8,814 nucleotides of DNA from Legionella longbeachae (lineage in GTDB: Bacteria; Pseudomonadota; Gammaproteobacteria; Legionellales; Legionellaceae). Shown piece after piece: positions 1-6,802 of the stretch. Numbering within the stretch: position 1 is the stretch's first letter; each line of letters begins with the position of its first letter. The position numbers and the translations under genes were made by a program. The notes under the pieces are model-generated. The model saw only the letters and a list, made by a program, of their open reading frames with translations, was not told the DNA's origin and ran no database searches. The DNA is taken from contig JACPOX010000004.1 in the NCBI GenBank assembly GCA_016191305.1, positions 1 to 8,814 on the forward strand, in the 5' to 3' direction.

Positions 1-513
1 ATCACTGTTGCATTGAGTTTTGCCGCAAAAACAGCTGCTTCAAATTTCGTTAGTGGTCTTTTTTTAATATTTGAACGACCTTTTAAAGTGGGTGATAGTA
101 TTCAAATTAAAAATATTCAAGGAACGGTGACAGCTATCGATTTACTGTCTACAAAACTAAAAACATCTGAAAATACCCTCATCAGGATTCCCAATGAAAC
201 GATTAATAAATCTGAAATTACAAATTTAAGCCATTTCAAAACCCGTTTATTGCAAATCAAACTCCCAGTTCCTCATACTGTAGATATAAGCCCAATCAAA
301 ACGATTCTTTTGGATTTGGCAAAAGAGGATAAGGAAGTTATAGAAAAACCGGCTCCTGAAGTAACTTTAGGAGATTTTACCGACTCTGCTATTGATTTAA
401 ACTTAACATTTTGGACTCACACTCGTGATGCAAGCGCGGTTAAAAATCGATTACAAGAAGCAATTAGACAAGAATTAGATAAGAAAAAAATCAAATTTTT
501 TAAGGACAAATAA
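1..513 (+). CDS. MscS-family mechanosensitive ion channel, C-terminal part (5' end outside window)
   Basis: The reading frame is open from base 1 and starts mid-protein (ITVALSFAAK), so the gene begins upstream of the window; the TTG at 13 is not a credible start. The first ~25 residues fit the pore-lining TM3 helix of MscS channels, with Ala/Gly/Ser-rich packing (ALSFAAKTAASNFVSGLF) followed by the ERPFKVGDSI hinge. Then come the β-domain signatures: GTVTAID, Thr-rich strand and IPNETI...ITNLS. The last ~90 residues form the α/β C-terminal vestibule and end in a Lys-rich tail. MscS-type channels sit in the inner membrane and open under membrane tension to release solutes on osmotic downshock. 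At least the TM1-TM2 region, and any family-specific N-terminal extension, is missing here. The gene converges on the LOG-like gene with only 17 nt between stops, and I see no clear terminator in that gap. Family assignment is firm; the subfamily is not. Confidence 0.92.
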   Translation: MTVALSFAAKTAASNFVSGLFLIFERPFKVGDSIQIKNIQGTVTAIDLLSTKLKTSENTLIRIPNETINKSEITNLSHFKTRLLQIKLPVPHTVDISPIKTILLDLAKEDKEVIEKPAPEVTLGDFTDSAIDLNLTFWTHTRDASAVKNRLQEAIRQELDKKKIKFFKDK

Positions 514-530
514 AGTGGTTATCTAATAAT

Positions 531-1184
531 TTAGCTTATATCGTAGGTCTCAATTGGATTATATATATTTTTTGTATGAGCCGAATTTAAATGCTCATAA
601 GCATCGAAAAATTTATTTTTCTGTTCTTCTTCTAAATACTTTAAATAGGCAGAAACTTCATCATATAGGGTTGGAATTTTAATATCTTTTTTATTTACTA
701 AGTCATAATTGGTACAAGCAGTTACAAATTGAATCAAGGGATTAAAATATCCCTCTATATTGACTAGTCCCAGTGGTTTTTTAATGACTCCTATTTTGAT
801 AGCGCACCAAGTTTCAAATAGCTCATCGAATGTACCAATCCCTCCAGGCATTGCTAAAAAACGTGAGGATTTTTCATGAATTAAACGTTTACGTTCATAC
901 ATGGAAGGCAGTATATGTAATTCATCTAAAAAATCACAAGGTTTTTCTATTTCAGCAAGGTGCTTGGTTGTTATTCCTATAACTGTTCCACCATGAGATT
1001 TAACCGTTTCAGCAAGAATGCCCATTAAACCAGTACTTCCTCCGCCGTAGACTACAGTATATCCTTGTTTGGCAACTCCTTTGCCTAAAGAGATAATGGC
1101 ATTTTTAAAAGATAGATTGTTTCCCATACTCGAGCCTAGATAGACTCCAATTGTTGGAGGGAGCATTAGGTCTGTATTATTCAT
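531..1184 (-). CDS. LOG-family (TIGR00730-type) Rossmann-fold protein, putative nucleoside 5'-monophosphate phosphoribohydrolase
   Basis: This is a 217-residue protein with the LOG/lysine-decarboxylase-like signature. It has an N-terminal strand and loop (TIGVYLGSSMG, 12-21), the nucleotide-binding GGGSTGLMG loop (47-55), a YERKR segment (96-100) and the defining PGGxGTxxE motif as PGGIGTFDE (113-121). Members of this family hydrolyse the N-glycosidic bond of AMP or of cytokinin riboside monophosphates. In bacteria they are mostly linked to nucleotide turnover, and despite old annotations they are not lysine decarboxylases. The ~30 residues after 185 are polar and look like a species-specific tail. 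The start codon (complement of 1182-1184) has a modest AAAGAG Shine-Dalgarno-like stretch upstream. The gene is divergent from the phosphoketolase gene and probably unrelated in function. The family is certain; the natural substrate is not readable from sequence. Confidence 0.9.
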   Translation of the reverse strand: MNNTDLMLPPTIGVYLGSSMGNNLSFKNAIISLGKGVAKQGYTVVYGGGSTGLMGILAETVKSHGGTVIGITTKHLAEIEKPCDFLDELHILPSMYERKRLIHEKSSRFLAMPGGIGTFDELFETWCAIKIGVIKKPLGLVNIEGYFNPLIQFVTACTNYDLVNKKDIKIPTLYDEVSAYLKYLEEEQKNKFFDAYEHLNSAHTKNIYNPIETYDIS

Positions 1185-1323
1185 TTAAACAACTCTTTAG
1201 GGGAAATATGCATTAATATAATTTAAACTAGAGGATTAATCCAACTTAGATATGGAATCGTGCTTTGTCCAAAGTCCAGTTCTTCTATATAATGCCTACA
1301 TAATTCAATGGCTTTTTGAAAAA
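1185..1323 (+). promoter_or_regulatory. xfp: Divergent intergenic region and phosphoketolase leader, with a consensus -10 hexamer at 1217-1222
   Basis: A perfect TATAAT lies at 1217-1222 on the plus strand and would place a transcript start near 1229. The stretch about 17 nt upstream (around 1194-1199) does not resemble TTGACA, so a -35 element is weak or activator-dependent. A GAGGA at 1231-1235 lies 16 nt before the ATG at 1252, which is long for a ribosome binding site. The ATG at 1324 has no clear Shine-Dalgarno sequence. The minus-strand LOG-like gene must also be read from this region, but I cannot resolve its promoter. Confidence 0.35.
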
Positions 1324-3744
1324 ATGATCACTCAAGAGATGCTTAATAAAATAGATAAGTATTGGCGTGCAGCTAATTATTTATCCGTGGGTCAAATTTA
1401 TTTACGTGACAATCCTTTGCTTAAGCGGGAGTTAGTTTTTTCAGATATTAAGCCTAGACTATTAGGGCATTGGGGGACAACTCCAGGCCAGAATTTTATC
1501 TATGCTCATCTAAATCATGTGATTAAGAAATATGATTTAAATATGATGTATATTTCAGGACCTGGACATGGGGGACCAGCAGTTGTTGCAAATGCATATC
1601 TTGAAGGAACTTATAGCGAAATATATCCTGAAATTACACAAGACGAAGAGGGTTTAGGTAAATTATTTACTCAGTTTTCTTTTCCTGGTGGGATTCCAAG
1701 TCATGCATCACCCGAATGTCCTGGATCCATTCATGAAGGAGGTGAATTAGGATACTCCTTAAGTCATGCTTTTGGAGCTGTGTTTGATAACCCAGATCTA
1801 ATTGCTGCCTGTGTTATTGGTGATGGAGAGGCAGAAACAGGCCCACTTGCAACTGCATGGCATTCAAATAAATTTTTATGCCCAGCAACTGATGGTGCCG
1901 TGTTGCCTATTCTTCATTTAAATGGGTATAAAATAGCAAGTCCAACGATTTTAGCCCGGATTACGAAAGAAGAGCTTGAGCAATTATTGTATGGTTGTGG
2001 TTGGACGCCTTATTGGGTAGATGGAGAAGAACCTCATTTGATGCATGAGCAGATGGCTGTTGTGCTTCAAAAGGTTGTGGAGCAGATCAAACATATTCAG
2101 TATGATGCTCGTGTTAACAAAAATTCCCAACGTCCACGCTGGCCCATGATTATTTTAAAAACCCCCAAAGGTTGGACAGCCCCTAAGATGGTTGATGGAA
2201 TACAGATTGAAGGAACATTTCGTTCTCATCAAGTGCCTGTTTCTAACTGTTCTACTAATATAGAACATTTAAAAATTTTGGAGCATTGGCTTCGAAGTTA
2301 TCAACCTGCAACTCTTTTTGATGAGCAAGGTAGCTTGGTCAATGACTTAAGAGCTTTAGCCCCTGAGAATGAAAAACGTATGAGTGCAAATCCTCATACA
2401 AACGGTGGGTTGCTATTGCAGACACTTACGTTACCTACACTAGATGATTATGCTGTTAAGTTATCGCAACGGGGTATGCAGGGAATAGGGGATACCCATG
2501 TTTTAGGGCCCTACATAAGAGATGTAATTCAGTTAAACTCCAATAATTTTCGTGTATTTGGACCCGATGAAACCATATCTAATGGATTAGGGGCTGTATT
2601 TGAAAAGACAAATCGTCAATGGGACAGTCAAATTCTTGCTAGCGACAATTTTTTATCCTCGCAAGGGAGAGTCCTTGAAGTATTGAGTGAGCATCAATGC
2701 GAAGGATGGTTGGAAGGGTATTTATTGACAGGGCGTCATGGTCTATTTAATTGTTATGAAGCATTTATTCATATCATTAGTTCCATGTTCAATCAACATG
2801 CCAAATGGTTAAAAGTAACCTCAACTATTCCTTGGCGTGAAAAAATTGCCTCTTTAAATTACTTGCTTACATCTCATGTTTGGCGACAAGACCATAATGG
2901 ATTTTCACATCAAGATCCTGGATTTATTGATCATGTAATAAACAAAAAAGCAGAAATAATACGTGTTTATCTTCCTCCTGATGCAAATTGTCTCTTATCT
3001 ATAATGCATCATTGTTTACAGAGCAAACATTATGTCAATGTGGTTGTAGCGGGAAAACACCCCGCACCTCAATGGCTTTCAATCGAAGAGGCAAAACAGC
3101 ACTGTGCCAAAGGTATAGGGATTTGGGAATGGGCAAGTCATAATGAAGGGAAATCTCCCGATGTAATCATGGCATGTGCTGGGGATGTTCCTACTCTTGA
3201 AACTTTGGCTGCGGTTTCTATTTTACGTAATGAATTACCCTACCTAAAGATTCGTGTAATTAACGTTGTTGATTTAATGAAATTGCAACCTGACTCTGAA
3301 CATCCTCATGGATTAAGTGATGAGGATTTTGATCAATTGTTTCTCCAGGGTATACCAGTCATTTTTGCCTTTCATGGATATCCATGGCTTATTCATCGTC
3401 TGACAAGTAGTCGATCTAATCATAGAAACATACATGTTAAAGGCTACAAAGAGGAAGGGACGATAACGACTCCTTTTGATATGACCGTATTAAATGAATT
3501 GGATCGTTTTCATTTAGTTCTTGATGTTCTTAAACATTTGTCCCAATGTGGAAAAAAAGAACAAGAACTGATTGAACACATCAAAATAAAATTGTTAGAG
3601 CATCAACATTACATTAGACAATATGGTGAAGATCTGCCCGAAATAAGAAACTGGACATGGGATTCACATGCTCAAACGCCATTATTTAGTGCTCATGCAA
3701 TTCAAAAGGTTGGTACACTATTAGATAATAGCTTACTCAATTAG
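1324..3744 (+). CDS. xfp: Phosphoketolase (xylulose-5-phosphate / fructose-6-phosphate)
   Basis: This cytosolic ThDP enzyme cleaves xylulose-5-phosphate with phosphate to acetyl phosphate and glyceraldehyde-3-phosphate; many members also take fructose-6-phosphate. From the start used here the product is 806 residues, normal for the family, and similarity begins almost at once ([19 protein letters not shown]). Visible landmarks are GHWGTTPG (His49), GPGHGGPA (His82), PSHASPE (His127), the EGGELGY signature (138-144), the ThDP/Mg motif GDGEAETGP (166-174) with HLNGYK, FRSHQ (His302), PDET (Glu416), SEHQCEG (Glu456), [18 protein letters not shown] (Gln522, Asn525, His529) and GKHPAPQW (Lys578). 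The oddity is SNGL at 419-422 where the family normally has SNRL. The in-frame ATG at 1252 would add 24 residues unlike other phosphoketolases, so I prefer 1324, although neither start has a well-placed ribosome binding site. No acetate kinase or phosphotransacetylase gene lies nearby. Confidence 0.95.
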   Translation: MITQEMLNKIDKYWRAANYLSVGQIYLRDNPLLKRELVFSDIKPRLLGHWGTTPGQNFIYAHLNHVIKKYDLNMMYISGPGHGGPAVVANAYLEGTYSEIYPEITQDEEGLGKLFTQFSFPGGIPSHASPECPGSIHEGGELGYSLSHAFGAVFDNPDLIAACVIGDGEAETGPLATAWHSNKFLCPATDGAVLPILHLNGYKIASPTILARITKEELEQLLYGCGWTPYWVDGEEPHLMHEQMAVVLQKVVEQIKHIQYDARVNKNSQRPRWPMIILKTPKGWTAPKMVDGIQIEGTFRSHQVPVSNCSTNIEHLKILEHWLRSYQPATLFDEQGSLVNDLRALAPENEKRMSANPHTNGGLLLQTLTLPTLDDYAVKLSQRGMQGIGDTHVLGPYIRDVIQLNSNNFRVFGPDETISNGLGAVFEKTNRQWDSQILASDNFLSSQGRVLEVLSEHQCEGWLEGYLLTGRHGLFNCYEAFIHIISSMFNQHAKWLKVTSTIPWREKIASLNYLLTSHVWRQDHNGFSHQDPGFIDHVINKKAEIIRVYLPPDANCLLSIMHHCLQSKHYVNVVVAGKHPAPQWLSIEEAKQHCAKGIGIWEWASHNEGKSPDVIMACAGDVPTLETLAAVSILRNELPYLKIRVINVVDLMKLQPDSEHPHGLSDEDFDQLFLQGIPVIFAFHGYPWLIHRLTSSRSNHRNIHVKGYKEEGTITTPFDMTVLNELDRFHLVLDVLKHLSQCGKKEQELIEHIKIKLLEHQHYIRQYGEDLPEIRNWTWDSHAQTPLFSAHAIQKVGTLLDNSLLN

Positions 3745-3747
3745 TGC

Positions 3748-3762
3748 TGTGTAATTTGCACA
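3748..3762. repeat. 15-bp near-palindrome just after the phosphoketolase stop
   Basis: TGTGtAAtTTgCACA has arms that match at six of seven pairs around a central T. It starts 4 nt after the phosphoketolase stop codon. No T-run follows, so it does not look like an intrinsic terminator. It could be an operator or chance in AT-rich DNA. The 144-nt gap 3745-3888 otherwise holds an orphan AGGAGG at 3796-3801 and the hairpin at 3856-3871. Confidence 0.25.
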
Positions 3763-3855
3763 ATGGATTGGTCGTTGGTTTGGTTGCATTTACTTAGGAG
3801 GCAGCTGATCACTATTCCATAAAGTTAACGAGTTCCAAAATAAAATCAGGCCATC

Positions 3856-3871
3856 ATAAAGGCATCTTTAT
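3856..3871. repeat. 6-bp perfect inverted repeat upstream of the LuxR-type gene
   Basis: ATAAAG-GCAT-CTTTAT is a perfect 6-bp stem with a 4-nt loop, followed by CTTTTATT. It lies 17-33 nt before the first possible start of the LuxR-type gene. It could be a weak terminator for the phosphoketolase transcript or a binding site controlling the regulator. The stem has only one G-C pair, so a strong terminator is unlikely. Confidence 0.3.
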
Positions 3872-3888
3872 CTTTTATTGTACAGAAC

Positions 3889-4632
3889 ATGATAGAATAC
3901 AGGTTTTCATGCCTTATGTTCAAAATGCCAGTTAATCAAAACCATATTTCGCTGACTTCTTGTGAAACTGTCTCTGAAATCATGTTGCCGATACTTAAAG
4001 GACATGGCATTACAGTTTTTAATTATTATCGCGTTTATCTTAATGGCGAAATGTTGCGTTTTTCTACCGATAGGTCCTGGACGGAACATTATTTTAAAAA
4101 AAATTATCTAAAAAACGTACGGCCTCCCGAAGCTTATCTGAGTAAAGATGTAAATTATTTTGTTTGGTTGATAGAAGATTGTCCTGAAATGCTACTGGAT
4201 GCTGCTATTAATTTTAATACCTCTAACGGGATTTCTATTGCTCAAAAAGGAGATAATTACGTCGATTTTTTTTGCTTTGCTACGACTCGAAATAATAGAA
4301 AAATTATCAATACTTTTTATCTTAATAATCTCGATGTTTTATTAAATTATTGTGATTATTTTAAGGAACATGCCAAGCAATTAATTCATTTGGGTGAAAA
4401 ACAGAAAATCATTTTGCCTGAATTTGAATATTCGGCAAAAAAAATAGAATTCACTAACCGCCAATTAGATTGTGCTTTTTTACTTTTAAAAGGATTACAA
4501 TATAAAGAAATTGCTAAAAAACTTCTTCTTTCATCACGTACAGTGGAAACACATATTAATGGTTTAAAAAATAAACTAAATTGTAAAAATAAAGCAGAAT
4601 TAATTATTAGTTTATCTGAAATTATCAGATAA
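3889..4632 (+). CDS. LuxR-family transcriptional regulator (orphan, LpnR-like)
   Basis: The C-terminal ~60 residues (186-246 from the first ATG) are a clear LuxR/GerE helix-turn-helix: FTNRQLDCAFLLLKG, then YKEIAKKL, then the recognition helix SSRTVETHINGLKNKL, then KNKAELI. The N-terminal ~170 residues resemble the sensing domain of LuxR solos common in Legionella (GITVFNYYRVY at 40-50, Trp64, Tyr68, Trp93). The Asp-Pro pair that contacts acyl-homoserine lactones in classical LuxR proteins is not visible. It probably binds DNA as a dimer and responds to an unknown ligand. Three in-frame ATGs (3889, 3916, 3925) compete and none has a good ribosome binding site; by typical family length 3925 (235 residues) is also plausible. 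No luxI-type synthase gene is in the window. The stop codon lies inside a 12-bp inverted repeat, and the GNAT-LRR unit follows on the same strand. Confidence 0.85.
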   Translation: MIEYRFSCLMFKMPVNQNHISLTSCETVSEIMLPILKGHGITVFNYYRVYLNGEMLRFSTDRSWTEHYFKKNYLKNVRPPEAYLSKDVNYFVWLIEDCPEMLLDAAINFNTSNGISIAQKGDNYVDFFCFATTRNNRKIINTFYLNNLDVLLNYCDYFKEHAKQLIHLGEKQKIILPEFEYSAKKIEFTNRQLDCAFLLLKGLQYKEIAKKLLLSSRTVETHINGLKNKLNCKNKAELIISLSEIIR

Positions 4633-4636
4633 ACTA
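4608..4636. repeat. 12-bp perfect inverted repeat (hairpin) over the luxR stop codon
   Basis: TAGTTTATCTGA (4608-4619) and TCAGATAAACTA (4625-4636) are exact reverse complements separated by the 5-nt loop AATTA. The right arm contains the TAA stop of the LuxR-type gene. No T-run follows, so it is not a typical intrinsic terminator. A smaller ATCAC/GTGAT hairpin (4639-4654) comes directly after, and TATCAG occurs at 4623-4628 and again at 4645-4650, 22 nt apart. It may be a transcript-end stabilising hairpin or a dyad operator for the following unit. The structure itself is certain; the role is inferred. Confidence 0.75.
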
Positions 4637-4696
4637 GTATCACATATCAGTGATCTCACGGATGTTTTTAAGTAGGCGATTGTTATATATTCATTT

Positions 4697-4702
4697 TATA
4701 AT
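4697..4702 (+). promoter_or_regulatory. Candidate -10 element for the GNAT-LRR unit
   Basis: A perfect TATAAT lies in the 92-nt gap after luxR and would start transcription near 4709, about 16 nt before the preferred GNAT start at 4725. The region 17-18 nt upstream has no recognisable -35 hexamer. TTGTTA at 4680-4685 is too close, with a spacing of 11. If real, the promoter would fit activator dependence, and it excludes the upstream GTG at 4650 as the translation start. Confidence 0.4.
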
Positions 4703-4724
4703 TAATTTCTTATCGGTGAGTTAC

Positions 4725-5258
4725 ATGAATCGTTATTATGATAAAGTGCCACTTCAAATTATAACACCAAGAATGATATTACGTTTAATTAACGAAGCGG
4801 ATTTGGATCATATCGCTGAACTTAATCTTGACCCTGAAGTTAGGAGATTTTTTCCTGATGGAGTACAAAGTCGAGAACAAACCAGGCAAAGAATCAATGA
4901 GTTTATGAATTTTTACCAAAATCAAGGCCTCCCATGTTTTGTGATTTGGAATAAATTAACGCAAGAATTTATGGGTAGATGTGGTTTTGGTCCAATAGAC
5001 ACTGGAGAAATTGAAGTAGGTTATTTATTAGCTCGCAAGTTTTGGGGAATGGGTTATGCTTCTGAAGCATTGAGCGCCTTATTGAGTTGGAGTAAGAATC
5101 ACATTGATACAGATTATATAATTGCATTTGCTCCTTTAAAACATCTGGCCTCTCAACGCGTAATGGAAAAATGTAATATGGATTATTATAAAGACGATTT
5201 CGGACATGGATTAATGTGCAGATTTTATCGCATTAAAAATAAGCACCAAAGCTCTTGA
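4725..5258 (+). CDS. GNAT-family N-acetyltransferase (RimJ/RimL type)
   Basis: This 177-residue protein has the layout of the Acetyltransf_3 group. An N-terminal strand (PLQIITPRMILRLINEADLD) is followed by an Arg-rich segment (PEVRRFFPDG) and a β4/motif A core, IEVGYLLARKFWGMGYASEAL, whose WGMGYASEA (107-115) forms the acetyl-CoA pyrophosphate loop. The C-terminal motif is LASQRVMEKCNM, where most relatives carry an Asn at the position of His before LAS. Such enzymes acetylate N-terminal amino groups, small amines or antibiotics, and the substrate cannot be read here. I chose ATG 4725 because GGTGAG lies 4 nt before it and similarity begins there. The frame is open back to a GTG at 4650, which would add 25 residues unlike the family. 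The stop is 15 nt before the LRR gene, so the two are probably co-transcribed. Confidence 0.85.
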   Translation: MNRYYDKVPLQIITPRMILRLINEADLDHIAELNLDPEVRRFFPDGVQSREQTRQRINEFMNFYQNQGLPCFVIWNKLTQEFMGRCGFGPIDTGEIEVGYLLARKFWGMGYASEALSALLSWSKNHIDTDYIIAFAPLKHLASQRVMEKCNMDYYKDDFGHGLMCRFYRIKNKHQSS

Positions 5259-5273
5259 TTACACGGAGATATT

Positions 5274-6365
5274 ATGAAGTACCATTTAGCAAATCTTAAT
5301 GAACTCAATGACTCACAATTTATTGAGGCTATTAAAAATATACCCAAAGACAAGACTTCACTTGATTTGCGTGGTAATGGCCTTGGCAATAAACCTTCTT
5401 TAGAATTAGTCCAAGCATTCTCAGTACTCCCCACTAGTGTCACTTCACTTAATTTGTGTGGTAATTTTCTTGGCAACAAAAACGGAGTAGAATTAGCCCA
5501 AGTATTTGCAGCGCTGCCTCTCAGCTTGATCTCGCTTAATCTGTACTACAATTTTCTTGGCTACAAAGTCGTCACAGAATTAGTTCAAACTTTCTCGGCA
5601 TTACCTGCCAGCGTGAATTCATTAAATTTGCGCAACAATGCTCTTTTTAAAAAAAGCGGTGTTGAATTAGCCCAAGTATTCGCAGCATTACCTGCCAGCG
5701 TGACCTCACTTAATTTACGTGACAATGATTTTGGCAATACAAGCGGCGTTGAATTAGCCCAAGCATTTGCCGCTCTTGTAAATGTCAGCTCACTTAATTT
5801 ATCTACAAATCAGCTATACAATAAAAGTGGAACTGAGTTGGCTCAAATCTTTACTGCACTGCCTAAAAGCGTGACCTCTCTTAATTTGGAATATAATTTT
5901 CTTGGCAATAAAAAGGGAGCAGAGTTAGCTCAAGCATTCACTGCAATACCGAGCAGCGTGACTTCACTCAACTTGTGCTCAAACTCCCTTCAAAGACTTT
6001 CTGTTGAAGAAATTAATAATTTCAAAAATTCACTTTCCATGGTGCAAACTATTTATTTGAGCGAGAAGGATCTTAAAGAAATGACGGAGGTGCAACGTGC
6101 CGCATTAAAAGCTGTTTTTCCTAAGATTCAAAACATAATTATATTGGATTATAAGGGAAATGCCTTAGGTGGAAATGATATTCAAGCGCGTCATTATTTT
6201 GCCAGTAAGTTTGGACTAACAAATGAGCCGCCTACCCTTAAATCCTCTGCTGCTTTTTTTGTAAAGCATAATATGGAACTCCATAAAAACATTGAAAAAT
6301 TTCCAGAAGAACTGCGAAATTTTACTAACCAATTTGATTTCCAAACAGAGTCATTAGGTTTTTAA
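5274..6365 (+). CDS. Leucine-rich-repeat protein, candidate Dot/Icm-type secreted effector
   Basis: This is a 363-residue protein with a good GGAG ribosome binding site 5 nt before its ATG. Residues 30-237 hold eight LRR units in the form LxLxxNxLGNKxGxELAQxFxALPxSVTS. LxL starts at 30, 59, 88, 117, 146, 174, 203 and 232. The period is 29 residues except for one 28-residue unit that lacks the Pro, which matches the ribonuclease-inhibitor class of LRRs typical of eukaryotic proteins. Residues 240-295 form a cap with MTEVQRAALKAVFPKIQNIIIL, a segment I recall in Legionella LRR proteins. The last ~70 residues are polar and helical and end in FPEELRNFTNQFDFQTESLGF, with paired Glu and Leu at -3 as seen in many Dot/Icm signals. 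There is no signal peptide or membrane segment. It probably binds a protein partner, perhaps in a host cell; that role is inferred. It overlaps the convergent marR gene by 3 nt. Confidence 0.88.
   Translation: MKYHLANLNELNDSQFIEAIKNIPKDKTSLDLRGNGLGNKPSLELVQAFSVLPTSVTSLNLCGNFLGNKNGVELAQVFAALPLSLISLNLYYNFLGYKVVTELVQTFSALPASVNSLNLRNNALFKKSGVELAQVFAALPASVTSLNLRDNDFGNTSGVELAQAFAALVNVSSLNLSTNQLYNKSGTELAQIFTALPKSVTSLNLEYNFLGNKKGAELAQAFTAIPSSVTSLNLCSNSLQRLSVEEINNFKNSLSMVQTIYLSEKDLKEMTEVQRAALKAVFPKIQNIIILDYKGNALGGNDIQARHYFASKFGLTNEPPTLKSSAAFFVKHNMELHKNIEKFPEELRNFTNQFDFQTESLGF
5361..5984 (+). repeat. Tandem 87-bp repeats encoding the LRR domain
   Basis: Eight in-frame units, seven intervals of 87 bp except one of 84 bp, form the LRR block. 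Nucleotide identity is still high between some units: a stretch reading about TTACCTGCCAGCGTGA occurs in two neighbouring units (near 5600 and 5690), and GAATTAGCCCAAG occurs in several. This points to growth by unit duplication, with repeat-number change between strains likely. Confidence 0.85.
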
Positions 6366-6802
6366 GTCCCTAAAAAGGATTCTAAATTTCCTATCATTTT
6401 GACAATCAATTGATTCAGAAGAGCAATTTCATTTTCTGAAAAATTTGTAGTAGATAGATGACGCATAGAATGAACTTGTTCTTCCAGTTTCTGACAAGCA
6501 ATTTTGGCTTTTTCCGTTAAGAAAAAATTGAAAATACGCCTATCTTCGGTATTTCGTACGCGAGTGATCAGTTCATCACGTTCCATGCGATCAAGAGTTC
6601 GCACAACCGTTGGTTGTTTTAGGCCCGCACTTTTTGCCAATTCAATTTGGCTTTGACCGTCTTTTTCCCATAAGCGAATGAGAAAGGTTGTTTGTGCATA
6701 AGTTACGCCTAATTGCTCAAGATCTTTATTGGCGGCTTGTTCAAAAAGTCTAGCTGCTTTTTTTATTAAAATACCAGTATGGTTATCTAATTGGATTGAC
6801 AT
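6362..6802 (-). CDS. MarR-family transcriptional regulator
   Basis: This is a 146-residue winged-helix repressor of normal MarR length. An N-terminal dimerisation helix (ILIKKAARLFEQAANKDL) is followed by LGVTYAQTTFLIRLW, a helix-turn-helix at about 51-76 (SQIELAKSAGLKQPTVVRTLDRMERD) and a wing with the family DxR signature NTEDRRIFNFFLT (84-96). C-terminal helices complete the dimer interface. The family binds a palindromic operator as a homodimer and is released by small phenolic, lipophilic or oxidising ligands. A GAGG lies 4 nt before the ATG on the minus strand. It is divergent from the SnoaL-like/propeller pair across 84 nt, so it probably represses that pair and itself; this is inferred from position. 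Its 3' end overlaps that of the LRR gene. Confidence 0.92.
   Translation of the reverse strand: MSIQLDNHTGILIKKAARLFEQAANKDLEQLGVTYAQTTFLIRLWEKDGQSQIELAKSAGLKQPTVVRTLDRMERDELITRVRNTEDRRIFNFFLTEKAKIACQKLEEQVHSMRHLSTTNFSENEIALLNQLIVKMIGNLESFLGT

Noticed and set aside
531..1184. Lysine decarboxylase
   Set aside because: The PGGxGTxxE motif is that of LOG-family phosphoribohydrolases; PLP-dependent decarboxylase motifs are absent and the protein is far too short.
3796..3801. Perfect AGGAGG Shine-Dalgarno suggesting a small gene in the gap before luxR
   Set aside because: No ATG, GTG or TTG follows at a usable distance, and the frames behind it stop quickly (for example TAA near 3820).
3907..4089. 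Minus-strand open frame opposite the luxR gene (also those at 4386-4643 and 5225-5479)
   Set aside because: They lie opposite strong coding regions, have low-complexity products without family features and no ribosome binding sites.
4725..5258. LuxI-type autoinducer synthase next to the LuxR-type gene (LuxI shares the GNAT fold)
   Set aside because: The sequence has the RimJ/RimL layout with an acetyl-CoA loop WGMGYASEA and none of the conserved LuxI N-terminal Arg/Trp/Asp residues.
5361..5984. CRISPR-like or non-coding direct repeats
   Set aside because: The 87-bp period is a multiple of three, stays in frame and encodes LRR units, with no spacer/repeat alternation.
6354..6376. Bidirectional terminator at the LRR/marR junction (TTTTTA/TAAAAA and TTAGG/CCTAA arms)
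   Set aside because: The stems are only 5-6 bp, mostly A-T, and the two pairings exclude each other, so it is too weak to call.
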